From positions 1,550,001 through 1,614,000 of the forward strand of contig NC_068572.1 of the NCBI RefSeq assembly GCF_025698545.1: a DNA stretch of 64,000 nucleotides. Direction: 5' to 3'. The notes beneath the pieces were generated by a model. It searched no databases. It was given only the letters and a program-made list of their open reading frames with translations, and was not told the DNA's origin. The stretch's first letter is position 1, and each line of letters starts with the position of its first letter. Of the stretch, positions 19,865 to 31,559 are shown in pieces. The position numbers and the translations under genes are program-made. The stretch is from Gossypium raimondii. Its lineage: Eukaryota > Streptophyta > Magnoliopsida > Malvales > Malvaceae.

Positions 19865-20410
19865 TCATGTATTTCTGTTTTGTTGCAGAATACTAGATGG
19901 AAAATCTTCAATGTCCATGTCTGCTATATTTTTTAGCAGATTGATGCCGTCATCATTTTCTTCAATAAGATATGAATGATATGCTAATATCCTTCTTCCA
20001 TCAGTTCTAAATTGATAATTTCTTTCTTGAAGAAGATATTTAGTTTTAGCCATTAAATCAACACCGGCTTGGATCTGATAATAGCTTGAATTATCTTGAC
20101 ACTTGTCAATTGTTGTTGCCAAGTATTCTTTATCTTCATTTAAAGCAGATAGTCGGGGGCTTCCGAGCATTCTGTGAATTTCCCATATTTGATATGGCTG
20201 AAAATTTTTTTCTTTTTCAGAAATACCAATAAGAGTACTTATTTGAATATAAAAATAATAGAAAAAGTCATCATTTTTTATGATGGTTTGTAATAAAGAT
20301 TTGAGTACTGCTGGAAAATCTTTTAAAAGATGAAAAGAAAAGTTTTGTACTACTATTTCTCTAGCAAAACCCCGCTTGATACTTGTTATATCAAATGGTT
20401 CATGATCCAA
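19865..20410 (-). pseudogene. Caulimovirid 3'-most ORF remnant, unknown function (left copy)
   Basis: An open stretch of about 180 codons with the phrases DHEPFDITSI, VVQNFSFHLLKDFPA, YQIWEIHRM and TDGRRILAY. Related stretches lie at 25904-26461 and 25056-25283. It sits after the polymerase and before the non-coding region, the position of the translational-transactivator/inclusion-body gene in several genera, but I cannot confirm that identity. Confidence 0.5.
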
Positions 20411-20681
20411 TCTAAATTTTATAGTGGATATTCATTACTTATAAATTTTGTAAAACATAAGATTATAGAAAATATTCGAAAATGATTTTTGATATTGAAT
20501 TATCTGCGATTACAGATAGTTCTATTGATTTTGTTGAATATTTCTACTTGGTAAAATCTGCCTAGATTTGTTATATAAACAGATTCTAAATATCTTATTT
20601 ATAATAGGAGTATTTTTCCTTTATAAATAAAATATTGGAAAATATCAAGAAGATTATTTATCTCCTCTATTTCCATAAATT

Positions 20682-21260
20682 CTATTTGGAATTCGTCCCA
20701 TTCCTGAATAAAATAGATTTTAATAATAAATCCTCGGCTTCATTTTCTTTAGTTGTTTTTTCAACTAAAAATAATGAAAATTTGGTAAGAGCTCTTCGGA
20801 AATTAGCTCTTTGATTTGAAATATGGGTTTTCCATATCTCATTTATAAAATCATAAAATTCTGGTGACAAACCAGGATTATAAAAATCTTTTATTTTTGA
20901 AAGATCTTTTTCTTCTTCAATTTGTTGTTGTTTCAACAAATTTTCTGAACTTTTGATGATTTCAGCATAACTGTTTTGTGATGCTAAATTCGTATTTTGA
21001 GACATCGGTGATTGATACACCATGTTTGAAAATTTGCTTCCAACTGGTTGATTTACCATTGGATATTTTAAAACATTTGGTCCAAGTGGTTGGTTTACCA
21101 TTGGATAAGACACATAATATATTTGGTTAGGATAGAATGGTATTTGTGCAGGTACAAATCCTTTTTTGAAATTTGATTCTGCTTTCCCTTTGTTGGGCTT
21201 TTTGTGAACGGTAGTCCATTCACCTACTATTTCTTGTAGAGGCTTTTTACCTCTATCCAT
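20682..21260 (-). pseudogene. Caulimovirid downstream ORF remnant 'MDRGKK' (left copy)
   Basis: About 190 codons starting MDRGKKPLQEI, with a PMVNQP repeat, a Gln/Glu-rich stretch, and a helical C-terminal part (YDFINEIWK.HISNQRANFRRALTKFSLFL). It is repeated at 26537-27199 and partly at 25431-25743. In the right copy it directly follows RNase H. Function unknown. Confidence 0.55.
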
Positions 21261-21419
21261 TATAAGGCTTGCTAAAAAAAAATCAACAAATATTAGTAAT
21301 AAGTTACAAATATTTATTAATTTTTTATTAGTGTAAATTTTTTATTACACACAACTTTATTATCTTTTTCAAGTGAAATTTCCACAAAGTCTTCTTTTAC
21401 TATAACCAAATAGAATGTT

Positions 21420-21710
21420 TATCAATAATAAAAGGTAAATATTTACATATAAAATTATTTCCTAATACAATGTCTCCTTGCATATTAGGAAAACATAATA
21501 TTTTAGGAATTAAAATCTAACATTGTTTACGTAGATTGGTATGTTTTAGCTTTATATTCTATAATAGTTTTACTTCCATCTATGTCTATTATTTTTATAG
21601 GTTTTTAACTAATTCCCATTTTCTACAGAATCGCGTTTTTTCGTAACTTCTGATTGTAGCTCCAAGATCTATTAAGGCATTTAGAGAATATTTTTATATT
21701 TTCTAAATTG
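21420..21710 (-). pseudogene. Caulimovirid aspartic protease remnant
   Basis: Minus-strand text encodes an LIDLGAT-like active-site motif near 21680 and a DIVLG-like motif near 21465, the two landmark motifs of retroviral-type proteases. It is part of the broken viral copy. Confidence 0.55.
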
Positions 21711-21869
21711 AAATGTTGTTTTAATGTTTATTCCAACTTTTGACTTTTTATCAATTGTTGAAGTTTGAATTTCTTTCATTTTAGTTTTTCTAGAATTATT
21801 ACTAGGATTAGTAGGAAATATAGGAATTTGAAAGTTTTCATTCCTATTGGTGTCTTGTTTGTACTAATA

Positions 21870-22442
21870 TTATCCTCTTCTTCTTCGGTTGAGAACTAGA
21901 GGTAAAACTAAATTTTCATTTGTATTAGTTATAGAATTATTTTTAAAATACAATTTATTTCCTGATGACATATATTCTATAGTACTAACTGGTTTAGAAG
22001 TACTAGAACTATTAATTTTTTCCATCATCCAATCTTTTGGAATTGACAGGTCTCTTAAATCTAATAATTTTGGCTGAATTTCAGTAGTGAACCTGTTTGG
22101 TTCAAAGAGTTCAATAATTTTGTTATTAATCTCTTTTATTTCTACTTCGGCTGTATTAGTATATTCATTAATAGCAGTCCAGCTGATTGCTAGATCTTCT
22201 GCTAAATCATTGATATCAGAATTTTTTGTCTGAATTCTGAGACAAAAACACTCTTCTATTAGAGGATCCGTGATAGAAATAAAGTAATTTGGTTTAACTT
22301 TAAATCGTATTACTCCTGTATGTAAATTAGACTGAATTCCTCCAATAAATGCTTTTATTGGATTTTCAAATCTTTTATCTAAAAGGACAGCAATTATAGG
22401 AATATCATGACCTCTTCTAAATAAAGCTCTAATAGTAATCAT
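21870..22442 (-). pseudogene. Caulimovirid movement protein-like remnant (30K superfamily)
   Basis: About 190 codons. The pattern HDIPIIAVLLDKRF, GGIQSNLHTG, FKVKPNYFISITDP resembles the core of 30K-superfamily movement proteins, which widen plasmodesmata for cell-to-cell spread. It lies between the capsid-like region and the protease. Confidence 0.6.
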
Positions 22443-22914
22443 GATTATACCTAAATGTATATATCTAACTGAGGATATTTCTTTCTAATCCTCTTAATTT
22501 TTCTTTAGTAAAGAGAGGATTTTGTTAATCCTCCTTTAGTATCTTTAGCGACAGTATTACCTCTAAGTTTTTCTATATGTCTCGTGTCCATATTTTGAAC
22601 CTAGAGATTTTATATATTTCTTCTTTAGAAATATGATTTTATTAATCTTTTCTATTATTTCATCGAAAAGTCTTTTCTTCTCCGATCAAATTTCCTAACT
22701 TAATATCCTGTGTTTGAATTTGGAATTTCTTCTAATTGTTTATTAGAACTACTTCCTATATTAAACATAAAATATATTCATCGTTACTATCGTAATCATT
22801 TCGATATTAACTCATATAATATTTCTTCAGGATTTGTTTCCTTTTGAAAACATATTTCTAAGTCTTGTTCTTCAAGACTTTTAATCATTTTCCTAGCATT
22901 TTTCCCTTTATTAG

Positions 22915-24219
22915 GACAATTGCTAGCTATATGGCCTTCTTCGACACAAATAAAACATTTACAAATTTGTTTCTTTAGTTTAGAAGTCTTTTTCTAACCA
23001 TTTTTGACTTTTACTAGAGAATTTTTTATTGCCCGGTTTCCATTTTCTTAATTTATATTTTTTACGCTTTTTAAATGTATTAGGATATATTGGTTTACAT
23101 CCAAATTCCCATTCATTTTCTAAAATTTTATTACAATACCTATCACTTAATTTATGCTTGACTTGTTTAGCAGCTTTACTTTGCAGACAATGTAAAGTTA
23201 TTCTTTCACGTGCAAAGTTTATCCTATTGCCTATAGTATCTATGTTTTCTATTGGAAGCCCAGATGATTTATTGTGCTTATCTAAATAAGATACATATTT
23301 GTTTATACATATCTCATCCCAGGGTGGGGGTAATTTATGAAAATATTGGTTTTCCAAAATTCTATATTTTCATTTTTAACTTTTGATATTCATGAAGAAA
23401 TTTTTTAGAAAATTCTTCTAAATATCTAATATCACATATTTTAATCTTTGAAAGAATATAACTAGCGGTACCATCTTGATCTTTTTTATCAAAATAATCA
23501 CAAAATTCTGTTTTTAGAATTAATGTTAATCCTTTTAATAAATCTTTAGGGGTTCCTATCTGGTTGATTAATTGCCCCTTTTGTTCTTTACCTTTCTCAG
23601 ACTCTTCCCATCGTCTAAGAAACTGTAGAACATCTCCTTGAAATGTTCCAACAAAATAATTTAAAAATTTTTCTTTTGACCATGTGTTGTTGTTTACAAC
23701 AATAGTCATTGACTGTGCCCAATCATCTATAGTTTTTTCATAGTTTGAAATAGGAGTATTAGTCAAATCTAAATAAATTCCTCCTTGGGCCACATTTCTT
23801 TTATTTAAATCATCTATTCTTTGTTGAACAGGTTGATTAGACGTTTCACCTGGGTATTCAGGTTTTATCTCATTTGTTGCTATATTTTCGGTTTTATTAC
23901 CAAAAATTCTAATTTTATCACTTATTTCAAAATCTTTATTTAAATGTCTGAGATAATCATCTGTTTGGCTATCTGATTCTATTTTTCTTTTTCTATATGG
24001 ATCTGTTGGTTCAGTATCCATAGGTTCTGGAATATCTATATTTTCATCTTCAGATGAAGTGGTTTCCTCATCAGTATTATAAGTCGAGACTTTTATGTCT
24101 TCATCCTGATCTGTTGAAGTTTTTTCTTCATCAGATTGTTTCTTTAATAATTCTGTGTTTTCAGAATTACTTGAGCTACTACTATCATCATATTTTAACA
24201 TATAATGATAATTAAACAT
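22915..24219 (-). pseudogene. Caulimovirid capsid-like region with zinc knuckle
   Basis: The N-terminal part is Ser/Asp/Glu-rich, as in caulimovirid capsid precursors. The middle is a helical coat-like part (WAQSMTIVV, VGTFQGDVLQFLRRW, EFCDYFDK). The C-terminal part is Lys/Arg-rich, and a CCHC knuckle (CFICVEEGHIASNCPNK) lies near 22915-22965. It is broken. Confidence 0.7.
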
Positions 24220-24503
24220 ACTAAATAGATCTTTATGTTTTTCATAAAGTTCTTCTTCTATTAGTTTTAAATATTCAACTCTTTCTAGTTGATCATTACT
24301 ATTAGTAAATTTCTCTTTCCAATGTTCTATAAGGGTTTTATAGGATTGGAAATCGTATTCTTTTGTTTTTTATTATCTTTTTACGTTTTTATGCTTTTTA
24401 TAATTTTTTAACATGGATGTTGACTCATCAAAAGAAGTGTTTTCTTCTTGAGATAAAACTAAAGTATGATCTTTACCATTACCGTAGTATAAAGAACCTA
24501 AAT

Positions 24504-24794
24504 CTACATCGGACTCAATATTATTATTAAAACTTGATCTAATTTATTATTAACACTAGTTAATATTTCTTTAGACTCATGGTTTAAGTCTAAATCTTTT
24601 ATATTACCTAAATTATTTACTTTTTCTTCTACAGAACTGACCTTACTAAATAACCTACGAAAATAAAAAGAAGTCATATCAATAAGACTATTTAGACCCT
24701 TACTCAGAGATGAAATGTTGTTTTCGTTTCTAGAGTCTATATGCGTAATATGATCGCAAGTTTTATCTTTAAACTGACACTCGATTTGCTCCAT
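24504..24794 (-). pseudogene. Small first ORF of the caulimovirid copy, unknown
   Basis: A 96-codon stretch (MEQIECQFKDKTCDH..., NNISSLSKGLNSLIDM, coiled-coil-like C-terminus) is the first sizeable ORF after the primer-binding site. The size and heptad-like C-terminus recall virion-associated proteins, but no motif proves it. Confidence 0.4.
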
Positions 24795-25011
24795 AATGTT
24801 TGTTTCTGGTACCTAAGACCGTCTATTATCTTTATCATTTTCACACAACGCCTAAACGTCCTCCCTGGACTCAACGGCAACAAGAAGACAGAATAACAGA
24901 TATATGGGTTTTGAAACAAACAACTGTGAAACAAACAGAAATGTAAATCAAAGAGTAAAACTTACAATGGATATTACGATATTATTTCTCCAGAAAGTCG
25001 TTACACCGGAA

Positions 25012-25023
25012 CCTCTGATACCA
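25012..25023 (-). other. Caulimovirid primer-binding site (initiator tRNA-Met)
   Basis: On the minus strand it reads TGGTATCAGAGG, matching at 11 of 12 bases the plant initiator-Met tRNA complement used by Caulimoviridae to start minus-strand synthesis. It marks genome position 1 of the left copy. A related end with ATACCAACA sits at 19323. Confidence 0.75.
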
Positions 25024-25055
25024 ACATGGGGTGGATACAAGGATATTATGTTATT

Positions 25056-25743
25056 TTAATATAAAGATTTGACTACTGCTTGAAAATCTTTTAAAAGATG
25101 AAAAGAAAAGTTTTGTACTACTATTTCTCTAACAAAACCCCATTCGATACTTGTTATATCAAATGGTTCATGATCAAATCTAAATTTTAAAGTAGGAAAT
25201 TCATTATCTAAATAATCAGTAAAAACATATGCTTGTAGAAAATATTCTGAAAAGGCTTTTGAAATTATTTTTGTCATTCGCAAATCATATCATTTATTTT
25301 TGTGAATATTTCTACCGTAATAATTTCCTAGCTTTATTAAACATACATATTCGAATACTTTATTCATAATAGAATTGTTTTTCCTTTATGAATAAAATAT
25401 TGAATAATATCAAGAAAATTGTTTATCTCCTTAATATCCATAACAAAGAGTGAAATCATCCCAATCTCTATATAAAATAGATTTTAATAATAAATCTTCA
25501 GCTTCATTTTCTTTAGTTGTTTTTTCAACTAAAAATAATGAAAATTTGGTAAGAGCTCTTCGAAAATTAGCTCTTTGATTTGAAATATAGGTTTTCCATA
25601 TCTCATTTATAAAATCATAAAATTCTGGTGACAAACCAGGATTATAAAAATCTTTTATTTTTGAAAGATCTTTTTCTTCTTCAATTTGTTGTTGTTTCAA
25701 CAAATTTTCTGAACTTTTGATGATTTCAGCATAACTGTTTTGT
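25056..25743 (-). pseudogene. Partial repeat of the two downstream viral ORFs
   Basis: Nearly repeats the end of the 'MDRGKK' ORF (25431-25743) and the start of the following ORF (25056-25283), already present at 25904-27199. It indicates recombination between genome copies or an internal duplication before or during integration. Confidence 0.6.
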
Positions 25744-25903
25744 GATGCTAAATTGACATCAACCTTCTTGTCTATTGTCGAGATTCATTTCTTCAATCTC
25801 GTCCAAATGTAAAGAATCTGATGAAAGTCTTGGTGGTGAATTCCAAGCCTCCAATGTTAGCTATCTTTTTTAATAGCTTCACAGATTCTTCGTTTTTTTC
25901 TTC

Positions 25904-26461
25904 CTAGATATTTCCATTAGGAAATGCCAATATTCTTCTCCCATCCGTCCAAAGTTTGTAAACTTCATCATAGAGAAGATAATGGGCTTGTGATATCAAA
26001 TCTAGTCCTGTTTGGACTTGATAATTATCAAATTTATTATAACATTCATCAATAGTTTTTGACAAATGTTCTTTGTCTTCATTTACTGCAGATAATTGGG
26101 GGGGTTCCAATCATCTTTTTAATAATCCAAATTTGATACGGCTGATAAAATTTTTCTTGTTCAGCTATACCAATTAGACTACTAATTTCAATATGAAAAT
26201 AGTAATAAAAATCATCATTGTTTATGATGTTTTGTAAAAGCGATTTTACAATAGTGGAAAATCTTTTAAAAGATGAAAAGAAAGATTTTGCACAACTATT
26301 TCTTTGGTAAAACCCCATTCAATATTGGTTATATCAAATGGTTCATGATCTAATCTATATTTTAAAGTAGGAAATTCATTATCTAAATAATCAAGAAAAC
26401 ATATGCTTGTAGAAAATATTCGAAAAGGCTTTTTGAAATTGTTTTTTTTGTCGCAAATCAT
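25904..26461 (-). pseudogene. Caulimovirid 3'-most ORF remnant (right copy)
   Basis: Counterpart of 19865-20410, with the phrases LDYLDNEFPTLK, DHEPFDITNIEWGF, VVQNLSFHLLKDFP, YQIWIIKKM and TDGRRILAF. Broken. Confidence 0.5.
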
Positions 26462-26536
26462 ATCATTTATTTTTGTGAATATTTCTACCGTAATAATTTC
26501 CTAGCTTTATTAAACATACATATTCGAATACTTTAT

Positions 26537-27199
26537 TCATAATAGAATTGTTTTTCCTTTATGAATAAAATATTGAATAATATCAAGAAGATTGTTTATC
26601 TCCTTAATATCCATAACAAAGAGTTGGAAATCATCCCAATCTCTATATAAAATAGATTTTAATAATAAATCTTGAGCTTCATTTTCTTTAGTTGTTTTTT
26701 CAACTAAAAATAATGAAAATTTGGTAAGAGCTCTTCGGGAATTAGCTCTTTGATTTGAAATATGGGTTTTCCATATCTCATTTATAAAATCATAAAATTC
26801 TGGTGACAAACCAGGATTATAAAAATCTTTTATTTTTGAAAGATCTTTTTCTTCTTCAATTTGTTGTTGTTTCAACAAATTTTCTGAACTTTTGATGATT
26901 TCAGCATAATTGTTTTGTGATGCTAAATTTATATTTTGAGACATCGGTGATTGATACACCATGTTTGAAAAATTGCTTCCAACTGGTTGATTTACCATTG
27001 AATATTTTAAAACATTTGGTCCAAGTGGTTGGTTTACCATTGGATAAGACACATAATATCTTTGGTTAGGATAGAATGGTATTTGTGCAGGTACAAATCC
27101 TTTTTTGGAGTTTGATTCTGCTTTCCCTTTGTTGGGCTTTTTGTGAACGGTAGTCCAATCACCTGCTATTTCTTGTAAAGGCTTTTTACCTCTATCCAT
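26537..27199 (-). pseudogene. Caulimovirid downstream ORF remnant 'MDRGKK' (right copy)
   Basis: About 220 codons, closely similar to 20682-21260 and slightly longer at the C-terminus. It follows the RNase H region with almost no gap. Confidence 0.55.
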
Positions 27200-27219
27200 T
27201 ATAAGGCCTGCTCAAAAAA

Positions 27220-28010
27220 TCAGCAAGCAAATTGTCATCACTTTTAATAAAAAAACTTCAAAGTTAAAAGTACATAAATCATTATACCACTTAATTCTTC
27301 TAGGTATAGTTCCTAAACTGTTATTAGTTAAAAACTGTTTAACTGCTTGATTATCAGTTCTTATAATAAACTTTTCGGTGCTAAATAAATGAGGAAAGTT
27401 TTATTCCTTTTTAATAGCTAATAGTTCTTTTCATAAATAATATAATTAACTTCATTTGGTTTAAATTTTCCTGAACTATATCCACATATAAGTTCTTCAT
27501 TATTAGTTGTTTTAGCTTTTAAAATACATCCCCAATAGTATTGCGATGCATCTGTTTCTAAAATTAGTTTATCTCCTGTTTTAAGCAAATAAACTTTTGG
27601 ATTGTAAGTAATTTCTTCTTTTATATTTTTATAACTTCTTCATCTTGTTTAGACCAACAAAAGCAAATATTCTTTTTAATTTATCATATAATATACTGCT
27701 TTTTTCAGCTAATTTTGGAAAAAGTTTCTTCCATAATTAACTATTCCTAAAAATTGTGAAAGATGTTTTTATCTTCAATTTTTCAGGAAATTCTTTTATT
27801 TTTACAATAATATGATCTTGAAGTTGAAGACCATGTGCAGATAGTTTTAATCCTAAAAATTCAATTTCTTTTTTCTAGCTCTATCTTTTAGGGCTTAATA
27901 TAATTCCATGTTTTAGGAATTCTTGAGAAATAATATTTAGTGCTTTCTATGCTCTTCAAGTGTTTTTGAAAAGACTAAGATATCATCTATATATACCACA
28001 TAAAATTTTT
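27220..28010 (-). pseudogene. Caulimovirid reverse transcriptase / RNase H remnant
   Basis: A YIDDI catalytic box is encoded at 27979-27993. Further down, RNase H landmarks (ETDAS near 27560, a KELLAI-like motif, RTDNQAV near 27350) are recognisable. The upstream half of the RT is absent because the element ends here. Broken. Confidence 0.75.
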
Positions 28011-28259
28011 ATACAATTTACAAACACAAAATTCAAATATCGAATGTGTATTGAGTTTTTTCATGATATATAAATATATTAAATTTAATATTTAATTAGG
28101 ATATTTGAATTCGACTCGAACACAAATACAATAATTAAATAAAAACAAACTTACCTTTAAAATCGTAGTTTTTCATGCTATGCTACGCTTTTCTCTACTG
28201 CTATACCCTTAAAAAACTTTTCTTCTTTGATTAACCTACACATACAAAATCTCTTGAAA

Positions 28260-29950
28260 ATGGCGCCGCTCTCCAATGATATGATTCTTGACATCTTTCG
28301 GTGTTTAAGTGTAAAAGATCTTTCACGCTTTAAATGCGTTTCAAAGTTCTGGTGTTCTTGGATCGAGGATCAAAATTTCATCAAACTTCACCTCTCCTAT
28401 TCCCTCAAAACCAATACCAATCGCTCCCTTATTCTCCGTCACCGTAGGTACGAGATCTTCTCCGTCAACTACGACTCACCCAAAACAACTCGAAGACTCG
28501 AGCAGCTTGAACAAAACAAAAACATTCAAATATTGGGTTCTTGCAATGGTTTGCTGGCTGTAGAAGAACAGAACGGTAGAATTTTACTATGGAACCCTTC
28601 AACGAGAAAATGCCAGGTATTACCTTCGGCTAAAATAGTGTTTTCACCTCCACCGGCATTCTATTCCTGTTCAACTTATTCCGGATTTGGGTACGATCCC
28701 GTTTCTGATGACTACAAATTGGTTCTAATTGTCCAATTACTTGGAACATATGAAGAATATCTTCATTCTGAAGCTAAGGTTTACAGCTTGAGGAGCAATT
28801 CTTGGAGAACGATTAAAGGTTTCTGCTTTTATTTTATTTCCGAACGACAATTAGGGGTTGTGGCTAACAATGTTTTACATTTGTTGGCTTTTAAAATTCC
28901 CGAATCGAGTAAGAGAAGCTCTGTTGATTTAGATGTGTTCGCTTATAAAAATCCCGAAACGAGTTATAAACACCTTGTTGGTTTTGATCTTTGGAGCGAG
29001 GAACTCAGTTTAGTTGAATTGCCGGATTTTTGTTTAGATGGGGAAGCCAATGTCGACGTAAAAGCCCTGGGAGGTTACCTCTGTTTGACTGCAACTCATA
29101 GGGACATGTTTGTTTCGGGTGATCTATGGATAATGAAGGAATATGGGGTTAAAGAATCTTGGGTTAAATTGATATCGACTACCCAACTTGACTTTCTTCC
29201 AGGTTCTCCATTTGTAGTACCTTTGGCTTTTTCAAAGAATGGTAACAAAGTATTATTCCACAAGAAAAGCTGTAAGGGCGACATGGACAGGGACAGTCTT
29301 GTGTGGTATGATCTGGGAAGCGAAAGGGTTGAGAAGGTTGGGATTGAAGGTCTTCCACTTGCCTATGATGTGTACTTGTATGTTGAGAGCCTTGTCCCTC
29401 TTAATGACAATGTCCCTCGTAAATACAGTCGCCCCATAGGTAAATTTTCTGTATTTAATTGCATTTCTCTTTGTTATGTTATGATTTTCCATTTATATTT
29501 TTCTTTCTAGAAATTAAAATAGATGTGTTTAACATAGCATTGAATAACCTTTTTTAAAATGTTAGTTAATAAAAAATATACTTGTAAATCAAAAAAAGTA
29601 GATTCACCCAAAACAGTGATGTTATAATTAGAGCCTTTTATGTTGAGAGCCTTGTCCCTCTTAATGAGAAGCCCCATTGAGGTAATTTTTCTTTACTTAA
29701 TTGCTTTCTTTTATGGAAATATGTGTTGCAATATGAATTTCCATTCATGTTTCTCTTTGTAGAAATTAAAATAAATGTCTTTAACATCCAATTATAGTAC
29801 CGATTAACTTTTTTTTTTTGAATGACAGCTCTAGAACCTCGAGAAAAACGTATGGCAGATCTAGAAGCTCGTAAAAAACGTATTTCTACATCAAAAAGTA
29901 GATTTGTGAATAACAGCTGGAGAAAAGCGTACTTCTACGGCAAAAGATAA
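28260..29950 (+). CDS. F-box/FBA protein, array gene 3 (clade A), two exons
   Basis: Exon 1 is 28260-29439 (donor ATAG|GTAAAT, phase 1). The proposed exon 2 is 29829-29950 after GAATGACAG, adding 40 residues rich in Arg/Lys and containing repeated units (EKRMADLEARKKRISTSK...). The F-box (LSNDMILDIFRCLSVKDLSRFKC) has Ser in place of the usual Leu in DLLRF. The FBA domain is complete and nearly identical to gene 2, with the shared extra segment containing DVFAYKNPE. Unspliced, the frame would end at 29510. The tail could act as a nuclear signal or be unstructured. The gene sits just right of the caulimovirid insertion, which may have removed distal promoter DNA. Confidence 0.82.
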
Positions 29951-31208
29951 ATTTGTCTAAAAAACTTTACTCTTTACTTGATGTTATAATAAGAGAAAAG
30001 ATATGAAGGTTTCTCGATTACTTTATGAGTATGGTATTATTATTTTTATGTATTGGAGGATGATATTATTATATTTTTATTTGGTATCACTTTTATATTT
30101 ATTATTAAATAAATTAACATTGAATAGAAAATATTTTCTTTCTTGTACCTATTTCTTATATTACTCAATTGATCAAGTGTTTGAAATCGTTCTTATTTCT
30201 ATTATAATTTGTAAATAAAAATATTTATGATTATGACATAATACCATGGTGAAATACATTAATAATTGGTGACTAATAGTATAGGTGTCATTATTTGTTC
30301 TTCTATCTATGGATGCAATAATATATATATGTTAATGGTGAGTTGAATGTGTATGTAGACCATATTTATATAATTTGTAAATGTGGAGGTTAATTTTATT
30401 GAATTGTTAAGAAATAGGGCCAAAATGATAAAATGTGCAAGTCTCGATGACTAAATGTGTTAATATATCAATTAGAAAAAGACTACATCATCATCCTTCT
30501 TTAATGGAAAGTGACCAAAACAGAACTAATTGAAAATGTTAGTGATGAAATTGAAAGTTTTGTAATTTGATAGCTAAAACAAAAACACGCTAATAATTGA
30601 GATCCTTTTATTTTTACAATAAATATAATGAATAAGATAAGATATTGAATCTAGTTAATAATTTTATTTTTATTTTGGTCACTGAAAATGAAATACTTGT
30701 AATTTTGTCAGCCAACTAAGCATTAATCTCTAATGACGTGTAATTGCACACGCCACATCAAGTTAACGCTTTCATTTTAGTCACCTCAAAAATATTCTTT
30801 TTCTAAATATTGGTCAAGGCAAAAAAAATTAAAGATTAAAGTGAAAAAAAAATCGAATAGTAATATTTAAGCAACGATTCGATGATCAATATAATGAATT
30901 AATACCCAACGACGAAAAGAAGAATATACCTTAAATTCTAGTCGATCTGACGATCAATGTCGAAGATCGAAGAAGAAAGCTGTTTGATTTTTAATTTATA
31001 GATTCGTGATGCTTAAAGCGGTTTCATGAAAAAAAATTGAAGAGGAGAAGAGAAAAGGAGTGAAAACTTTCGATTAGTGCAAACAATGTAAACAGAGAAG
31101 ACCATATACAACAATGATTTTAACAAGTTAGTGACTTGAATGAAAATTTTTAAATAATTTTATAATTATTTTATAATTATGTGATTAAAACGTAAACTTA
31201 TTAGTAAT
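29951..31208. other. Common clade A downstream module (gene 3)
   Basis: Closely parallels 17241-18508, including the ATATATAT patch near 30320 and the GTCACT-rich second part. There are no genes. Confidence 0.55.
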
Positions 31209-31559
31209 TTAGCGAACATGATTTACACTAAAAAAAACAATGTTAAGTACCAAGATTGGAGCAGGACATGGGATTACAAATTTTGAAAGATAGGAGGATA
31301 GAGAGGGTGGTATAATCATGCAATAGATTAAGGCGGAGTTGCAGTGTGTCATCGCCTTGATCATGGTGTTGAAAGCATAATGAACAGCGAATACGGAGTG
31401 GGCATAGGCGGAGAAGCCAAGAGAAGAACGTGTTTCGATGAATTGGCTGAGAAGAAGCTTGTCGTGATGGAGGGCTGTTCGAACCATGGATCCATGAGCC
31501 GTCTCAACATGATTAAGGTTAGAGCAATGCTTTAGTAAGTAAAACAATCTCTCTCTCAT
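31209..31559 (-). pseudogene. PPR gene 5' fragment, copy 2
   Basis: Starts MRERLFYLLKHCSNL and follows the PPR gene for ~80 codons, with an internal loss around HSQSHPHIYV relative to the parent. It then continues with the same foreign tail as copy 1 (PPSLSS, CPAPILVLNIVF). Its start context and leader match the parent. Confidence 0.83.

Larger units (their letters stand above)
19323..28027 (-). mobile_element. Endogenous caulimovirid (plant pararetrovirus) fossil, multi-copy
   Basis: An 8.7-kb insertion in a duplicated PPR/F-box spacer, read on the minus strand. Parts in transcription order from 28 kb down: reverse transcriptase/RNase H, two downstream ORFs, a partial repeat of those ORFs, the primer-binding site, a small ORF, a capsid-like ORF with zinc knuckle, a movement-protein-like ORF, an aspartic protease, the downstream ORFs again, and the promoter region. 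It therefore contains parts of at least two head-to-tail genomes. The genus is uncertain. It is clearly broken (well over ten disruptions by impression, and one copy lacks the polymerase). It is younger than the duplication of the PPR/F-box unit, since it interrupts one copy only. Confidence 0.85.
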
